This document shows, piece by piece, positions 8,381 through 16,966 of a stretch of DNA of 64,000 nt (the first letter of the stretch is position 1; each line of letters begins with the position of its first letter). The notes beneath the pieces are model-generated. The model searched no databases. It saw only the letters and a program-made list of their open reading frames with translations, and was not told the DNA's origin. The stretch spans positions 2,542,001 to 2,606,000 of the forward strand of contig NZ_CP008896.1 in the NCBI RefSeq assembly GCF_000730425.1. The letters are read 5' to 3'. The position numbers and the translations under genes were made by a program. The stretch is from Pseudomonas fluorescens (GTDB taxonomy: Bacteria > Pseudomonadota > Gammaproteobacteria > Pseudomonadales > Pseudomonadaceae).

Positions 8381-8447
8381 TGTAGGAGCTGGTTTGCCTG
8401 CGATTGCGTCCCCAAGGCCGCCCTCGCCGTCAAGCCGGCGCCTACAG
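8381..8447. repeat. REP element pair, GTAGGAGCCGGCTTGCCGGC family, diverged
   Basis: TGTAGGAGCTGGTTTGCCTG and, about 30 bases on, AAGCCGGCGCCTACAG form imperfect inverted arms in the leader upstream of the glutamate-synthase-like gene. Confidence 0.7.
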
Positions 8448-8478
8448 GTCATAAAGAGTCCGAAGCCAAGGAAACCGT

Positions 8479-10098
8479 ATGAGCCTGTCGTTGCTGAGTC
8501 GTTATGCGTTTTTTGCCGTGTGCGTGATCTTCACCCTCGCCAGCCTGCCGTTTATCGAACATGAATGGCTGTGGCCGATCACCCTGGTCACCGCCGTGTT
8601 GAGCCTGATCGGCATCTTCGACCTGTTGCAAAGCCCCCACGCGGTGCGCCGCAACTACCCGATCCTGGGCAATATCCGCTACCTGGTCGAAGGCATTCGC
8701 CCGGAAATCCGCCAATACCTGCTCGAATCCGACAGCGATGCCCTGCCCTTCTCCCGGGCCCAGCGCTCCCTGGTGTATTCCCGGGCCAAGAACGAAACAG
8801 CTGACAAACCCTTCGGCACCCTGATCGACGTGTATCAGTCCGGCTTCGAGTTCATCGGCCATTCCATGCGCCCGGCGCCGCTGAGTGATCCCAGCGCATT
8901 TCGCGTGATGGTCGGCGGCCCGCAGTGCACACAGCCGTACTCGGCGTCGGTGTTCAATATTTCAGCGATGAGTTTTGGCTCCCTCAGTGCCAACGCGATT
9001 CGCGCCCTCAACCAGGGCGCCAAGCTTGGTAACTTTGCCCACGACACGGGTGAAGGCAGCATCAGCCCCTATCACCGGGAACACGGCGGCGATCTGACCT
9101 GGGAACTGGGCAGCGGCTATTTCGGCTGCCGTACCAGTGACGGTCGCTTCGACCCGCAGCGCTTTGCCGTGCAGGCGCAAAACCCGCAGGTACGCATGAT
9201 CGAGATCAAGATGAGCCAGGGTGCCAAGCCCGGCCATGGCGGGATTTTGCCCAAGCACAAAGTCACCCGGGAAATTGCCGAGACCCGCGGGATCCTGATG
9301 GGCGAAGACTGCATCTCGCCGTCACGCCACAGTGCGTTTTCCACGCCCATCGAACTGATGCAGTTCATCGCGCAGTTGCGGGAACTGTCCGGCGGCAAGC
9401 CCGTGGGCTTCAAGTTCTGCCTGGGTCACCCCTGGGAGTTCATGGGCATTGCCAAGGCCATGCTGGAAACCGGGATCCTGCCGGACTTTATTGTGGTGGA
9501 CGGCAAGGAAGGCGGCACCGGCGCGGCGCCCGTGGAGTTCACCGACCATATCGGTGTGCCCCTGCGCGAAGGCCTGCTGTTTGTACACAACACCCTGGTG
9601 GGCTTGAACCTGCGCGACAAGATCAAGCTCGGCGCCAGCGGCAAGATCGTCAGCGCCTTCGATATCGCCAGCGTCCTGGCCATCGGTGCCGACTGGGCCA
9701 ACTCGGCCCGCGGCTTTATGTTTGCCATCGGCTGCATCCAGTCGCAAAGCTGCCACACCAACAAATGCCCGACCGGCGTGGCCACCCAGGACCCCTTGCG
9801 CCAACGCGCACTGGTGGTGCCGGACAAGGCCCAGCGCGTGTTCAACTTCCACCGCAATACCCTCAAGGCCCTGGCCGAAATGCTCGCCGCCGCGGGGCTG
9901 GATCATCCGTCGCAACTGTCGGCCAAGCACTTGGTGCGGCGGATGTCCGCCACCGAGATCAAGTTGTTCTCGCAGTTGCATGTGTTCCTCAAACCGGGGG
10001 AGTTACTCACCGGCGAAGTGAACGGCGAGTTCTATTCGCGGATGTGGCAGATGGCCCGGGCGGACAGTTTTGAGCCGCACGAGGTGGAAGCTGCGTAA
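8479..10098 (+). CDS. FMN-binding glutamate synthase-like membrane protein
   Basis: The protein has 539 residues: two N-terminal transmembrane segments (about 7-25 and 32-48) followed by a TIM-barrel like the FMN domain of glutamate synthase (about 100-500). The 3Fe-4S cysteine cluster appears as GCIQSQSCHTNKCPTGV, with C-x5-C-x4-C spacing. The glutaminase (amidotransferase) and structural C-terminal domains of GltB are absent, so it is not a complete ammonia-assimilating enzyme. Stand-alone homologues are widespread and mostly uncharacterised oxidoreductases. The ATG is preceded by AAGGAAA; a cupin gene follows 63 bases downstream. Confidence 0.88.
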   Translation: MSLSLLSRYAFFAVCVIFTLASLPFIEHEWLWPITLVTAVLSLIGIFDLLQSPHAVRRNYPILGNIRYLVEGIRPEIRQYLLESDSDALPFSRAQRSLVYSRAKNETADKPFGTLIDVYQSGFEFIGHSMRPAPLSDPSAFRVMVGGPQCTQPYSASVFNISAMSFGSLSANAIRALNQGAKLGNFAHDTGEGSISPYHREHGGDLTWELGSGYFGCRTSDGRFDPQRFAVQAQNPQVRMIEIKMSQGAKPGHGGILPKHKVTREIAETRGILMGEDCISPSRHSAFSTPIELMQFIAQLRELSGGKPVGFKFCLGHPWEFMGIAKAMLETGILPDFIVVDGKEGGTGAAPVEFTDHIGVPLREGLLFVHNTLVGLNLRDKIKLGASGKIVSAFDIASVLAIGADWANSARGFMFAIGCIQSQSCHTNKCPTGVATQDPLRQRALVVPDKAQRVFNFHRNTLKALAEMLAAAGLDHPSQLSAKHLVRRMSATEIKLFSQLHVFLKPGELLTGEVNGEFYSRMWQMARADSFEPHEVEAA

Positions 10099-10161
10099 GT
10101 TCGACATTCATTCGCGCTGAACCGGACCACCGACGGCATCGTTGAAACAAGGAGACTCACC

Positions 10162-10458
10162 ATGCCGCTGCTGGATTTCGCTGCACTGGCCGGGCAACTG
10201 CCGCAAAGCTGGAAATCATCCCGGGTCGGCCAGGTCGGCCCGGCCTGGATCAAAGTCCTGCGCATGAGCGAACAGGCCTACGAGGAAGAAACCCACGACT
10301 ACAACGAAGGGTTGCTCGTCATCAGCGGCCGCCTGCACTTGTCCATTGGCGATGAGCAGGTCAAGGTCGAAGCTGGCCAGATGTATCTGGTCCAAGCCGG
10401 TATCGCCCACAGCGTGCTGGCTGGCAGCCACGGCACCCTGGTGATCATCGACGTCTAG
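10162..10458 (+). CDS. Small cupin-domain protein
   Basis: A 98-residue single-domain cupin. The beta-strand run HDYNEGLLVISGRLHLSIGD followed by VKVEAGQMYLVQAGIAHSVL shows the two cupin motifs, but with only one or two of the usual metal-binding histidines (H39, and H84 in AHSV), so catalysis is doubtful. The start has AAGGAG seven bases upstream. It may be co-transcribed with the preceding flavoprotein. Confidence 0.8.
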   Translation: MPLLDFAALAGQLPQSWKSSRVGQVGPAWIKVLRMSEQAYEEETHDYNEGLLVISGRLHLSIGDEQVKVEAGQMYLVQAGIAHSVLAGSHGTLVIIDV

Positions 10459-10601
10459 CCGGGCGGGATGAGACATTCAGTAATACCCAACCTTTGCAAT
10501 TGCTTACAAATACCGCCAACCTGCGCGCGCCCTACGTACGGGGCCTTCGTGGCCGACGTCCCGTTGTCATTATTAAACCATCTGTTCAAGAGCCCGCAGC
10601 C

Positions 10602-11732
10602 ATGCTTAACGGACGCGACCCGCGCATCGACTTTTTTCGGGGCCTGGCGTTGATCTTCATTTTTTGGGATCACGTCCCCCACAACCCACTCGGCCAGATC
10701 ACCCTGCGCAACTTTGGCTTCAGCGATGCCGCCGAGGTCTTCGTATTCCTCGCCGGCTACGCCTCCGTGCTGGCCTACAGCAAGGTATTGCAGCGCGAAG
10801 GCTACTGGATGGCATGCCTGAAAATCCTGCGTCGCGCCTGGGTGCTCTACGTGGTGCACATCTTCTTGCTGGCGATGCTGATGGGCATCGTGTTCTTCGC
10901 CAACAGCAAAGTGGAAACCCGCGACCTGGTCCAGGAAATGGGCCTCACGCACTTCATCACCAACCCGCAACAAGCCCTGACCGATGAGTTGCTGTTGCGC
11001 TTCAAGCCCAACCTGATGGACCCGCTGCCGCTGTATATCGTGCTGTTGCTCGGCCTGCCGCTGGTGCTGCCGGTGCTGGTGCGCAAGCCCCTGGCGGTGG
11101 TGGCGGTGTCGCTGGCGGTGTACCTGCTGGCCCCCCGGCTGGGCTGGAACCTGGCCGCGATTGCCGACGGAGTGTGGTACTTCAACCCGGTGACCTGGCA
11201 GTTGCTGTTCGTGCTCGGCGGGGCGGCGGCGATCCGCTCCAGCCAGCCACGGGCCGCCGAAACCCGGCCACTGCACCGGCAACCCTTGTTCCTGGGCGCG
11301 GCGGCCTATGCCGTAGTGGCCGGTGTGATCACCCTCTCCTGGCGCTGGCCCGAGGTCCACGATGCGTGGATGCCCGCCGTCATCAGCGACTGGCTGTACC
11401 CCATCAGCAAGACCGACCTGTCGCCGGTGCGCCTGGTGCATTTCCTGGCCCTGGTCTACGTCACGGCCAAGCTGCTGCCCGGTCGTGCCTGGACGCAAAA
11501 CTGGCTGGCGCAGCAAAGCTGCCGCATGGGCCGCTATTCGCTGGAAGTGTTTTGCCTTGGGGTATTGCTGGCGCCCTTGGCGGACATGCTCAACGCCCAG
11601 GTCGACGATGCCTGGCCGATGCAGCTGTTCAGTGCGCTGCTGGGCCTGTTGTTGATGGCGGCACTGGCGGCCTGGCTGGAGTTCAACAAACGCTTGAATG
11701 CGCCTCAGCGCAGCCTGGCTGCGGGCAGTTGA
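10602..11732 (+). CDS. OpgC-like acyltransferase-fold membrane protein
   Basis: I choose ATG 10602 (376 residues, MLNGRDPRIDFFRGLALIFI) over a TTG 36 codons upstream, because family members start close to the RIDFFRG motif. It has about ten transmembrane helices and the OpgC signature (DPRIDFFRGLALIFIFWDHV, then FGFSDAAEVFVFLAGYASVL). OpgC proteins succinylate osmoregulated periplasmic glucans, but relatives modify other surface glycans. No opgGH genes are adjacent. The gene converges on an amino-acid permease with a hairpin between. Confidence 0.85.
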   Translation: MLNGRDPRIDFFRGLALIFIFWDHVPHNPLGQITLRNFGFSDAAEVFVFLAGYASVLAYSKVLQREGYWMACLKILRRAWVLYVVHIFLLAMLMGIVFFANSKVETRDLVQEMGLTHFITNPQQALTDELLLRFKPNLMDPLPLYIVLLLGLPLVLPVLVRKPLAVVAVSLAVYLLAPRLGWNLAAIADGVWYFNPVTWQLLFVLGGAAAIRSSQPRAAETRPLHRQPLFLGAAAYAVVAGVITLSWRWPEVHDAWMPAVISDWLYPISKTDLSPVRLVHFLALVYVTAKLLPGRAWTQNWLAQQSCRMGRYSLEVFCLGVLLAPLADMLNAQVDDAWPMQLFSALLGLLLMAALAAWLEFNKRLNAPQRSLAAGS

Positions 11733-11743
11733 CGGGGCCTGAG

Positions 11744-11770
11744 CCGGTGGCCGCATTGCGCGGCCACCGG
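11744..11770. terminator. Hairpin between converging genes
   Basis: CCGGTGGCCGC and GCGGCCACCGG form an 11-base-pair perfect stem with a five-base loop. There is no T-tract, so it may be a weak bidirectional terminator for opgC-like and permease genes or an mRNA-stabilising structure. Confidence 0.5.
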
Positions 11771-11781
11771 TGTCCGGTCGA

Positions 11782-13191
11782 TCAGACCGACTGCGGTGCA
11801 GCCTGGGTCGGTTGCAGCTTGAACGCGTAAAACAGCACGGTCAGCAGTATCAGGAACGCCGGGCCGATATACAGGGCGATGCGGGTGTCCGGGAAGTACG
11901 CCATCAGGCCCACCACCAACACCAGGAACGCCAAGGCCAGGTACGAGCTGACCGGGTACAGCCACATGCGGTATTTCAGGGCTTTCTGCTCGGCGGGGCT
12001 CAGGCTCTTGCGGAACTTGAGCTGCGCCAGCAGGATCATCACCCACGTCCAGATCGCACCGAAGGTCGCAATGGACGTGACCCAGACGAAGACCTTCTCT
12101 GGCACCAGGTAGTTGAGCAGCACGCCCAGCAGCAAGGCGAAGATCGACAACAGCAGCGCCCGGCGGGGTACGCCATTGCGCGAAGTCGTGCCGAAGGTCG
12201 CCGGGGCCTGGCCGTTCTGCGCCAGGCTGTAGAGCATGCGCCCGGTGCTGAAGATCCCGCCGTTGCAGGACGACAACGCCGCAGTGATCACCACAAAGTT
12301 AATGATGCCAGCCGCTGTCTTGATGCCCAGGCGCTCAAAGGTCATCACAAACGGGCTGCCCTGGGTACCGATCTCGTTCCATGGGTAGATCGACAGGATC
12401 ACGAACAACGCGCCGACGTAGAACAGCAGGATCCGCCAGAACACCGAGCCGATGGCATTGGGAATGGTCTTCTGCGGGTTCTTCGCCTCACCGGCGGTCA
12501 GGCCGATCATCTCCACGCCCAGATAAGCGAACATCACCATTTGCAGCGACATCAGCACACCGGTAATGCCGTTGGGCAGGAAGCCGCCGTGGGCCCACAG
12601 GTTGGAAATCCCCAGCGCCACGCCGTCGTTGCCAAAGCCGAATGCGATGATGCCCACGCCACCGATGACCATGGCAATGATGGTCACGATCTTGATCAGG
12701 GCGAACCAGAACTCGAACTCACCGAAGGCCTTCACCGCGATAAGGTTGATCGTGCCCATGCTCACCAGGGCTGCCAGGGCCCAGATCCAGCGGGGGGTCT
12801 CGGGGAACCAGACACCCATGTACACCGCCACGGCGGTGATTTCCGCGACGCAGGTCACCAACCACAGGAACCAGTAGTTCCAGCCAGTGAGAAAGCCCGC
12901 CAGCGGGCCGAGATAATCCTGGGCGTAGCGGCTGAACGAGCCGGCCACCGGGTTATGCACGGCCATCTCGCCAAGGGCGCGCATGATCACCAGGATCGCC
13001 AGGCCGCCAATGATGTAGGACAGCATGATTGCCGGGCCGGCCATCTCGATGGCCTTGGCCGAACCCAGGAACAGACCGACACCGATACAGGCGCCGAGCG
13101 CCATCAGACGAATATGCCGTTCGCCCAGTTCACGTTTGAGCGGGCCGCCCGAAGCGGTCTCGCCATGGGGCAGGTGGTTGCCAACAGGCAT
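11782..13191 (-). CDS. APC-superfamily amino-acid permease
   Basis: A 469-residue protein with twelve predicted membrane helices. The N-terminal region has the amino-acid transporter family signature (RHIRLMALGACIGVGLFLGS, then GEMAVHNPVAGSFSRYA). The overall sequence resembles the ProY/AroP/CycA branch of proton-coupled permeases; the sequence alone does not settle proline, histidine, GABA or D-alanine/glycine as substrate. The ATG at 13191 has GAGG about nine bases upstream. It is a monocistronic gene with a long upstream region. Confidence 0.88.
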   Translation of the reverse strand: MPVGNHLPHGETASGGPLKRELGERHIRLMALGACIGVGLFLGSAKAIEMAGPAIMLSYIIGGLAILVIMRALGEMAVHNPVAGSFSRYAQDYLGPLAGFLTGWNYWFLWLVTCVAEITAVAVYMGVWFPETPRWIWALAALVSMGTINLIAVKAFGEFEFWFALIKIVTIIAMVIGGVGIIAFGFGNDGVALGISNLWAHGGFLPNGITGVLMSLQMVMFAYLGVEMIGLTAGEAKNPQKTIPNAIGSVFWRILLFYVGALFVILSIYPWNEIGTQGSPFVMTFERLGIKTAAGIINFVVITAALSSCNGGIFSTGRMLYSLAQNGQAPATFGTTSRNGVPRRALLLSIFALLLGVLLNYLVPEKVFVWVTSIATFGAIWTWVMILLAQLKFRKSLSPAEQKALKYRMWLYPVSSYLALAFLVLVVGLMAYFPDTRIALYIGPAFLILLTVLFYAFKLQPTQAAPQSV

Positions 13192-13696
13192 AGGGATACA
13201 ACCTCATTTTGTTATTGGATAGAACCACCAAGTCTCGGCGTACCAGCGGGTGCGCTTGTACGCGTGGGTGACCGGCCAGCCTTTTGGGCGGGGCCGCCTG
13301 GCAGGAACATCGGCCAGGTCAGCGGGCGTGCAGTATAAAAAGCTCCCTACAGGGCTTTTCACTCAATAAACGGCAAAATTTGGCGAGAAGTCTCGGCTAA
13401 AGCCGATTCGGCGGCGTGGCACTTTTGGCCCATGCCACACGCACTCCAAGCGAAACGGCGGCGAGTATTGCACAGCACAAGGGTAGCGTCATGCCCCTAC
13501 CCTGGTCGTATTTACCCATTCAGACCGCTCTAGTGCGGGCATCTGCCCAGCGCTCAGGGCTTCACGTCGGCACGTTGAAGAACCGCTGGATGGAGTGCCT
13601 GCGCGGTTTATAGAGCGCCCAGGCCCCCTGGACACAAAGTTCTTGCAGGCGCAGATCAACGTCTAAGCTTCAGTCAAGTCCGATCAATCTGCAGGG
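13192..13696. other. 505-base intergenic region, nothing clear
   Basis: Separates the divergent permease and penicillin-binding protein genes. A GCTCCCTACAGGGCT-type short hairpin is near 13350, and an open frame at 13416-13613 has no ribosome-binding site or family character. I see no convincing promoter, RNA gene or repeat. Confidence 0.4.
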
Positions 13697-16600
13697 ATGG
13701 ATCACTCGACTATGGGCGCTTTATGGCAAACCGATTCGACCAAGGCTGCGGCCCCCACCGACAGCGCGGATGAACAGCCATTGCCACGAAGCCCCCGCAC
13801 ACGGCGGTACCGGTGGCGGATGGTGTGGCTACTGGTGGTGATCACACTGATAGGCGCCGGGTATGGCGCCTATCATGAGATGCGCACTTCGCGATGGCAG
13901 GCCCGGGAACTCAGCCACCTGGCCAGCACCTTGAGCTACAAGGTCGAACCCGGCCCCAGCGCTGCCATGGTCTATCCCGGCGCCGGCCCCTTCGACAAGC
14001 GCCTGGGCTACAGTGCCCTCGGTGAGTTCCTGCCACGTCTGCTCAAGCGCAACTACCGGGTTCAGCAGCAGGCACGTTTTTCCGCGCAGTTGATCGACTA
14101 CACCGAGCATGGCCTGTTCGTGCCCTATGCCGAAAAGGTCCAGGCAGGCCTGTCGATCAGCGACTGCCGCGCCGCGCCGCTGTACCGCTTTACCTACCCG
14201 CAGCAGGCCTACCAGAGCTTTAGCGCCATCCCCCCCATAGTGGTCGACAGCCTGCTGTTCATCGAAGACCGCGACCTGCTTGACCCGGCCCGGCCCTACG
14301 CCAACCCGGCCGTGGACTGGCCCCGCTTCGCCAAGGCCGCCTGGTCGCAAGTTACCCGGTTGCTGCACCTGCCAGGCCAGACCGCCGGCGGCAGCACCCT
14401 GGCCACCCAACTGGAAAAATACCGCCACTCGCCCGACGGCCTGACTTTGTCCGGGGGCGAGAAGATCCGCCAGATGCTTTCCGCCAGCGTGCGCGCCTAT
14501 CAGGACGGCCCACAGACGTTGGCAGCACGCCAGGATATCGTGCGCGACTACCTCAACAGCGTGCCGTTGTCCGCCGTGCCAGGCCATGGCGAAGTGCATG
14601 GCATGGCCGACGGCCTGCGCGTGTGGTTCGGTGCCGACTTCAACCAGACCAACGCCCTGCTGGCGGGCAACGACCCGAAAAAACTCGCGCAAAAAGGCCT
14701 GGCCCTGCGTGAAGTCCTGGCGCTGATGATCTCCCAGCGCCGACCGTCCTATTACCTGGCCAAGGGCCGCGCCGAACTGGCCAGCCTGACCGACAGCCAT
14801 ATCCGCCTGCTGGCCAGCAACGGGGTCATTGACCCGGCCCTGTCCAAGGCGGCGCTGTCCAGCCAAGTGAGTTACCGCGACTGGCAGCAGCAGCCCACCC
14901 TTCAACCGATAGAAACCAACAAAGGCATCAGCGTTGCCCGCAATCGCCTGGCGAGCCTGCTCAACCGCCCACTGTACGATCTCGACCGCCTGGACCTGAC
15001 AGCCACCAGCACCTTGCAAGATGACCTGCAAACCCAGGCCAGTGCCTACCTCAGGCGCCTGGCCGACCCTGCCTTCGCCGCGCAATTGGGCCTGCTTGGC
15101 CCGCGCCTGCTGACGCCTGCCAGCACAGCGCAAGTGCGCTACAGCTTCAATCTGTATGAAACAGGCAGCGACGGTGCCCGGGTACGGGTGCAGACCGACA
15201 GCACCGACCAACCCTTCGACATCAACGAAGGCAGCAAGCTGGAGCTGGGCTCCACCGCCAAGCTGCGCGTGCTGACCACCTACCTGCAAATCATCGGCGA
15301 ACTGCATGAACGTTACGCCGGGCAAACAGCAGGGGCGTTGAAGAACGTCGACTTCGGCGATCAGGATCGCCTGACCGGCTGGGCCTTGGATTACCTGGCG
15401 CAAAATACTGATCGAAGCCTGCCCAAGATGCTCGATGCCGCACTCGAGCGCCGATACTCCGCCAACCCCGGCGAAAGTTTTTTCACCGGTGGCGGCCTGC
15501 ATCACTTCCATAATTTCCGCAACGAGGACAATGGCCGCAATCCGACCTTGCGCGATGCCCTGCGCGAATCGATCAACCTGCCGTTCATTCGCCTGATGCG
15601 CGATGTGGTGCGCTACAGCACCTACCAGGCCCCAGGCAACAGTGCCCAGTTGCTCAAAGACGACAGCGACCCACGTCGCCAGGAATACCTGGCCCAGTTC
15701 GCCGACCGCGAGGGCACCACGTTCCTGCTGCGCTTCTGGAAAAAGTATCGCGGCAAGGACACCCAGGCTCGGCTCGACACCTTCCTCGACAGCCTGCACC
15801 CCACTGCCATTCGCCTGGCCGCAGTACACCGCTACCTGCTGCCCCACGCCAGCCAGGCCAGTTTCAACAGCTTTGTCCGTTCCCACTTGAGCAACGCCAA
15901 GGACCCGCAAAAACTCACCGACGAGCGCCTGGCCAGGCTCTATCAGGATTACGGCCCCGGCACCTACGACCTGCCGGACCAGGGCTATATTGCCAGGGTC
16001 CACCCCCTGGACCTATGGCTGTTGGGCTACCTGCTGGAGAAACCCGATGCCACCTTCACTCAGGCGGTGGCCGCCAGTGAGCACGAGCGCCAGGAAGTGT
16101 ATGGCTGGCTGTTCAAAAGCCGGCACAAGAGTGCGCGCGACAGTCGGATCCGCACCATGCTGGAGATCGAGGCGTTTCTCGATATTCATCAACGCTGGCA
16201 GCAGGTCGGCTACCCGTTCGATCACTTGGTGCCGTCCCTGGCCACGGCGATCGGCAGTTCCGGGGATCGCCCGGCAGCCCTTGCCGAACTGGTGGGGATC
16301 ATCCTCAACGACGGCGTGCGCCAGCCTACCCTGCGCATCGACAGTCTGCAGTTTGCCGTCGGCACCCCCTATGAAACCCGCCTGGTCAATGACCCCGGCC
16401 GCGGCAAGCGGGTGATGCCCAGTGCCGTGGCCAGCGCCTTGAAAGGCGCCCTGTCGCAGGTGGTGGACGCAGGCACCGCGAAACGGGTTTCGGGGAGCTT
16501 CCAACTGACGGATGGCACGCCCCTGGTCATGGGCGGCAAGACCGGTACCGGGGACAACCGTATCGAAGCGATCGGTGCCGGGGGGCGCATTCTGAGCTCC

Positions 16601-16810
16601 AAGTCCATCAATCGCACCGCTACGTTCGTGTTCTACATTGGCGAACAGCACTTCGGCACGCTGACAGCCTTTGTACCTGGCAGCGCCGCGCAAAACTTCA
16701 CGTTTACCTCCGCCCTCCCCGTCCAGGTCCTCAAGGGCATGGCGCCACTGCTGATCCCTTACCTGCAACCTGGCGAGCATACGTTGTGCGCAGCCAGCAA
16801 TAGTCACTAG
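13697..16810 (+). CDS. Large class A penicillin-binding protein (GT51 + transpeptidase)
   Basis: 1037 residues with one N-terminal transmembrane anchor (about 41-60), so mostly periplasmic. The glycosyltransferase-51 domain is diverged but recognisable: IEDRDLLDP (E190 in the EDxxF position) and GGSTLATQLEKY (231-242). The C-terminal half has all three penicillin-binding motifs: S519-T-A-K522 in GSTAKL, S625-I-N627 in RESINLPF and K948-T-G in GGKTGTG. This points to a bifunctional murein polymerase. The length exceeds PBP1a/1b (about 770-850), owing to insertions between the motifs. It stands 156 bases upstream of the LRR/NEL gene on the same strand; whether they are co-expressed is unclear. 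Confidence 0.85.
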   Translation: MDHSTMGALWQTDSTKAAAPTDSADEQPLPRSPRTRRYRWRMVWLLVVITLIGAGYGAYHEMRTSRWQARELSHLASTLSYKVEPGPSAAMVYPGAGPFDKRLGYSALGEFLPRLLKRNYRVQQQARFSAQLIDYTEHGLFVPYAEKVQAGLSISDCRAAPLYRFTYPQQAYQSFSAIPPIVVDSLLFIEDRDLLDPARPYANPAVDWPRFAKAAWSQVTRLLHLPGQTAGGSTLATQLEKYRHSPDGLTLSGGEKIRQMLSASVRAYQDGPQTLAARQDIVRDYLNSVPLSAVPGHGEVHGMADGLRVWFGADFNQTNALLAGNDPKKLAQKGLALREVLALMISQRRPSYYLAKGRAELASLTDSHIRLLASNGVIDPALSKAALSSQVSYRDWQQQPTLQPIETNKGISVARNRLASLLNRPLYDLDRLDLTATSTLQDDLQTQASAYLRRLADPAFAAQLGLLGPRLLTPASTAQVRYSFNLYETGSDGARVRVQTDSTDQPFDINEGSKLELGSTAKLRVLTTYLQIIGELHERYAGQTAGALKNVDFGDQDRLTGWALDYLAQNTDRSLPKMLDAALERRYSANPGESFFTGGGLHHFHNFRNEDNGRNPTLRDALRESINLPFIRLMRDVVRYSTYQAPGNSAQLLKDDSDPRRQEYLAQFADREGTTFLLRFWKKYRGKDTQARLDTFLDSLHPTAIRLAAVHRYLLPHASQASFNSFVRSHLSNAKDPQKLTDERLARLYQDYGPGTYDLPDQGYIARVHPLDLWLLGYLLEKPDATFTQAVAASEHERQEVYGWLFKSRHKSARDSRIRTMLEIEAFLDIHQRWQQVGYPFDHLVPSLATAIGSSGDRPAALAELVGIILNDGVRQPTLRIDSLQFAVGTPYETRLVNDPGRGKRVMPSAVASALKGALSQVVDAGTAKRVSGSFQLTDGTPLVMGGKTGTGDNRIEAIGAGGRILSSKSINRTATFVFYIGEQHFGTLTAFVPGSAAQNFTFTSALPVQVLKGMAPLLIPYLQPGEHTLCAASNSH

Positions 16811-16966
16811 GCTTTTCCGTGGTTTTGCGCAGCACACAGTGCCACGCCGCAGCGTTGGCGACAGGACGTTATTGATCCAGGGTTGCAACCTGAATGGCTC
16901 ACCTCTTCATCGCGGTATCGAACAACCTTTTAAAGCTTTAGAGCAAGCGCACCCGCACATACTCGA

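Noticed and set aside
13400..13450. Sigma-54-like TGGCAC near 13420
   Set aside because: The required GC 10 bases downstream of GG is not present in a TTGC context, and no activator gene is nearby.
13829..16003. Long antisense open frame opposite the penicillin-binding protein gene
   Set aside because: High GC sequence leaves the opposite strand open; no start signal or recognisable family, and the sense gene has all motifs. The same holds for long antisense frames at 24644-27148, 34751-37159, 47719-49839 and 55192-56823.
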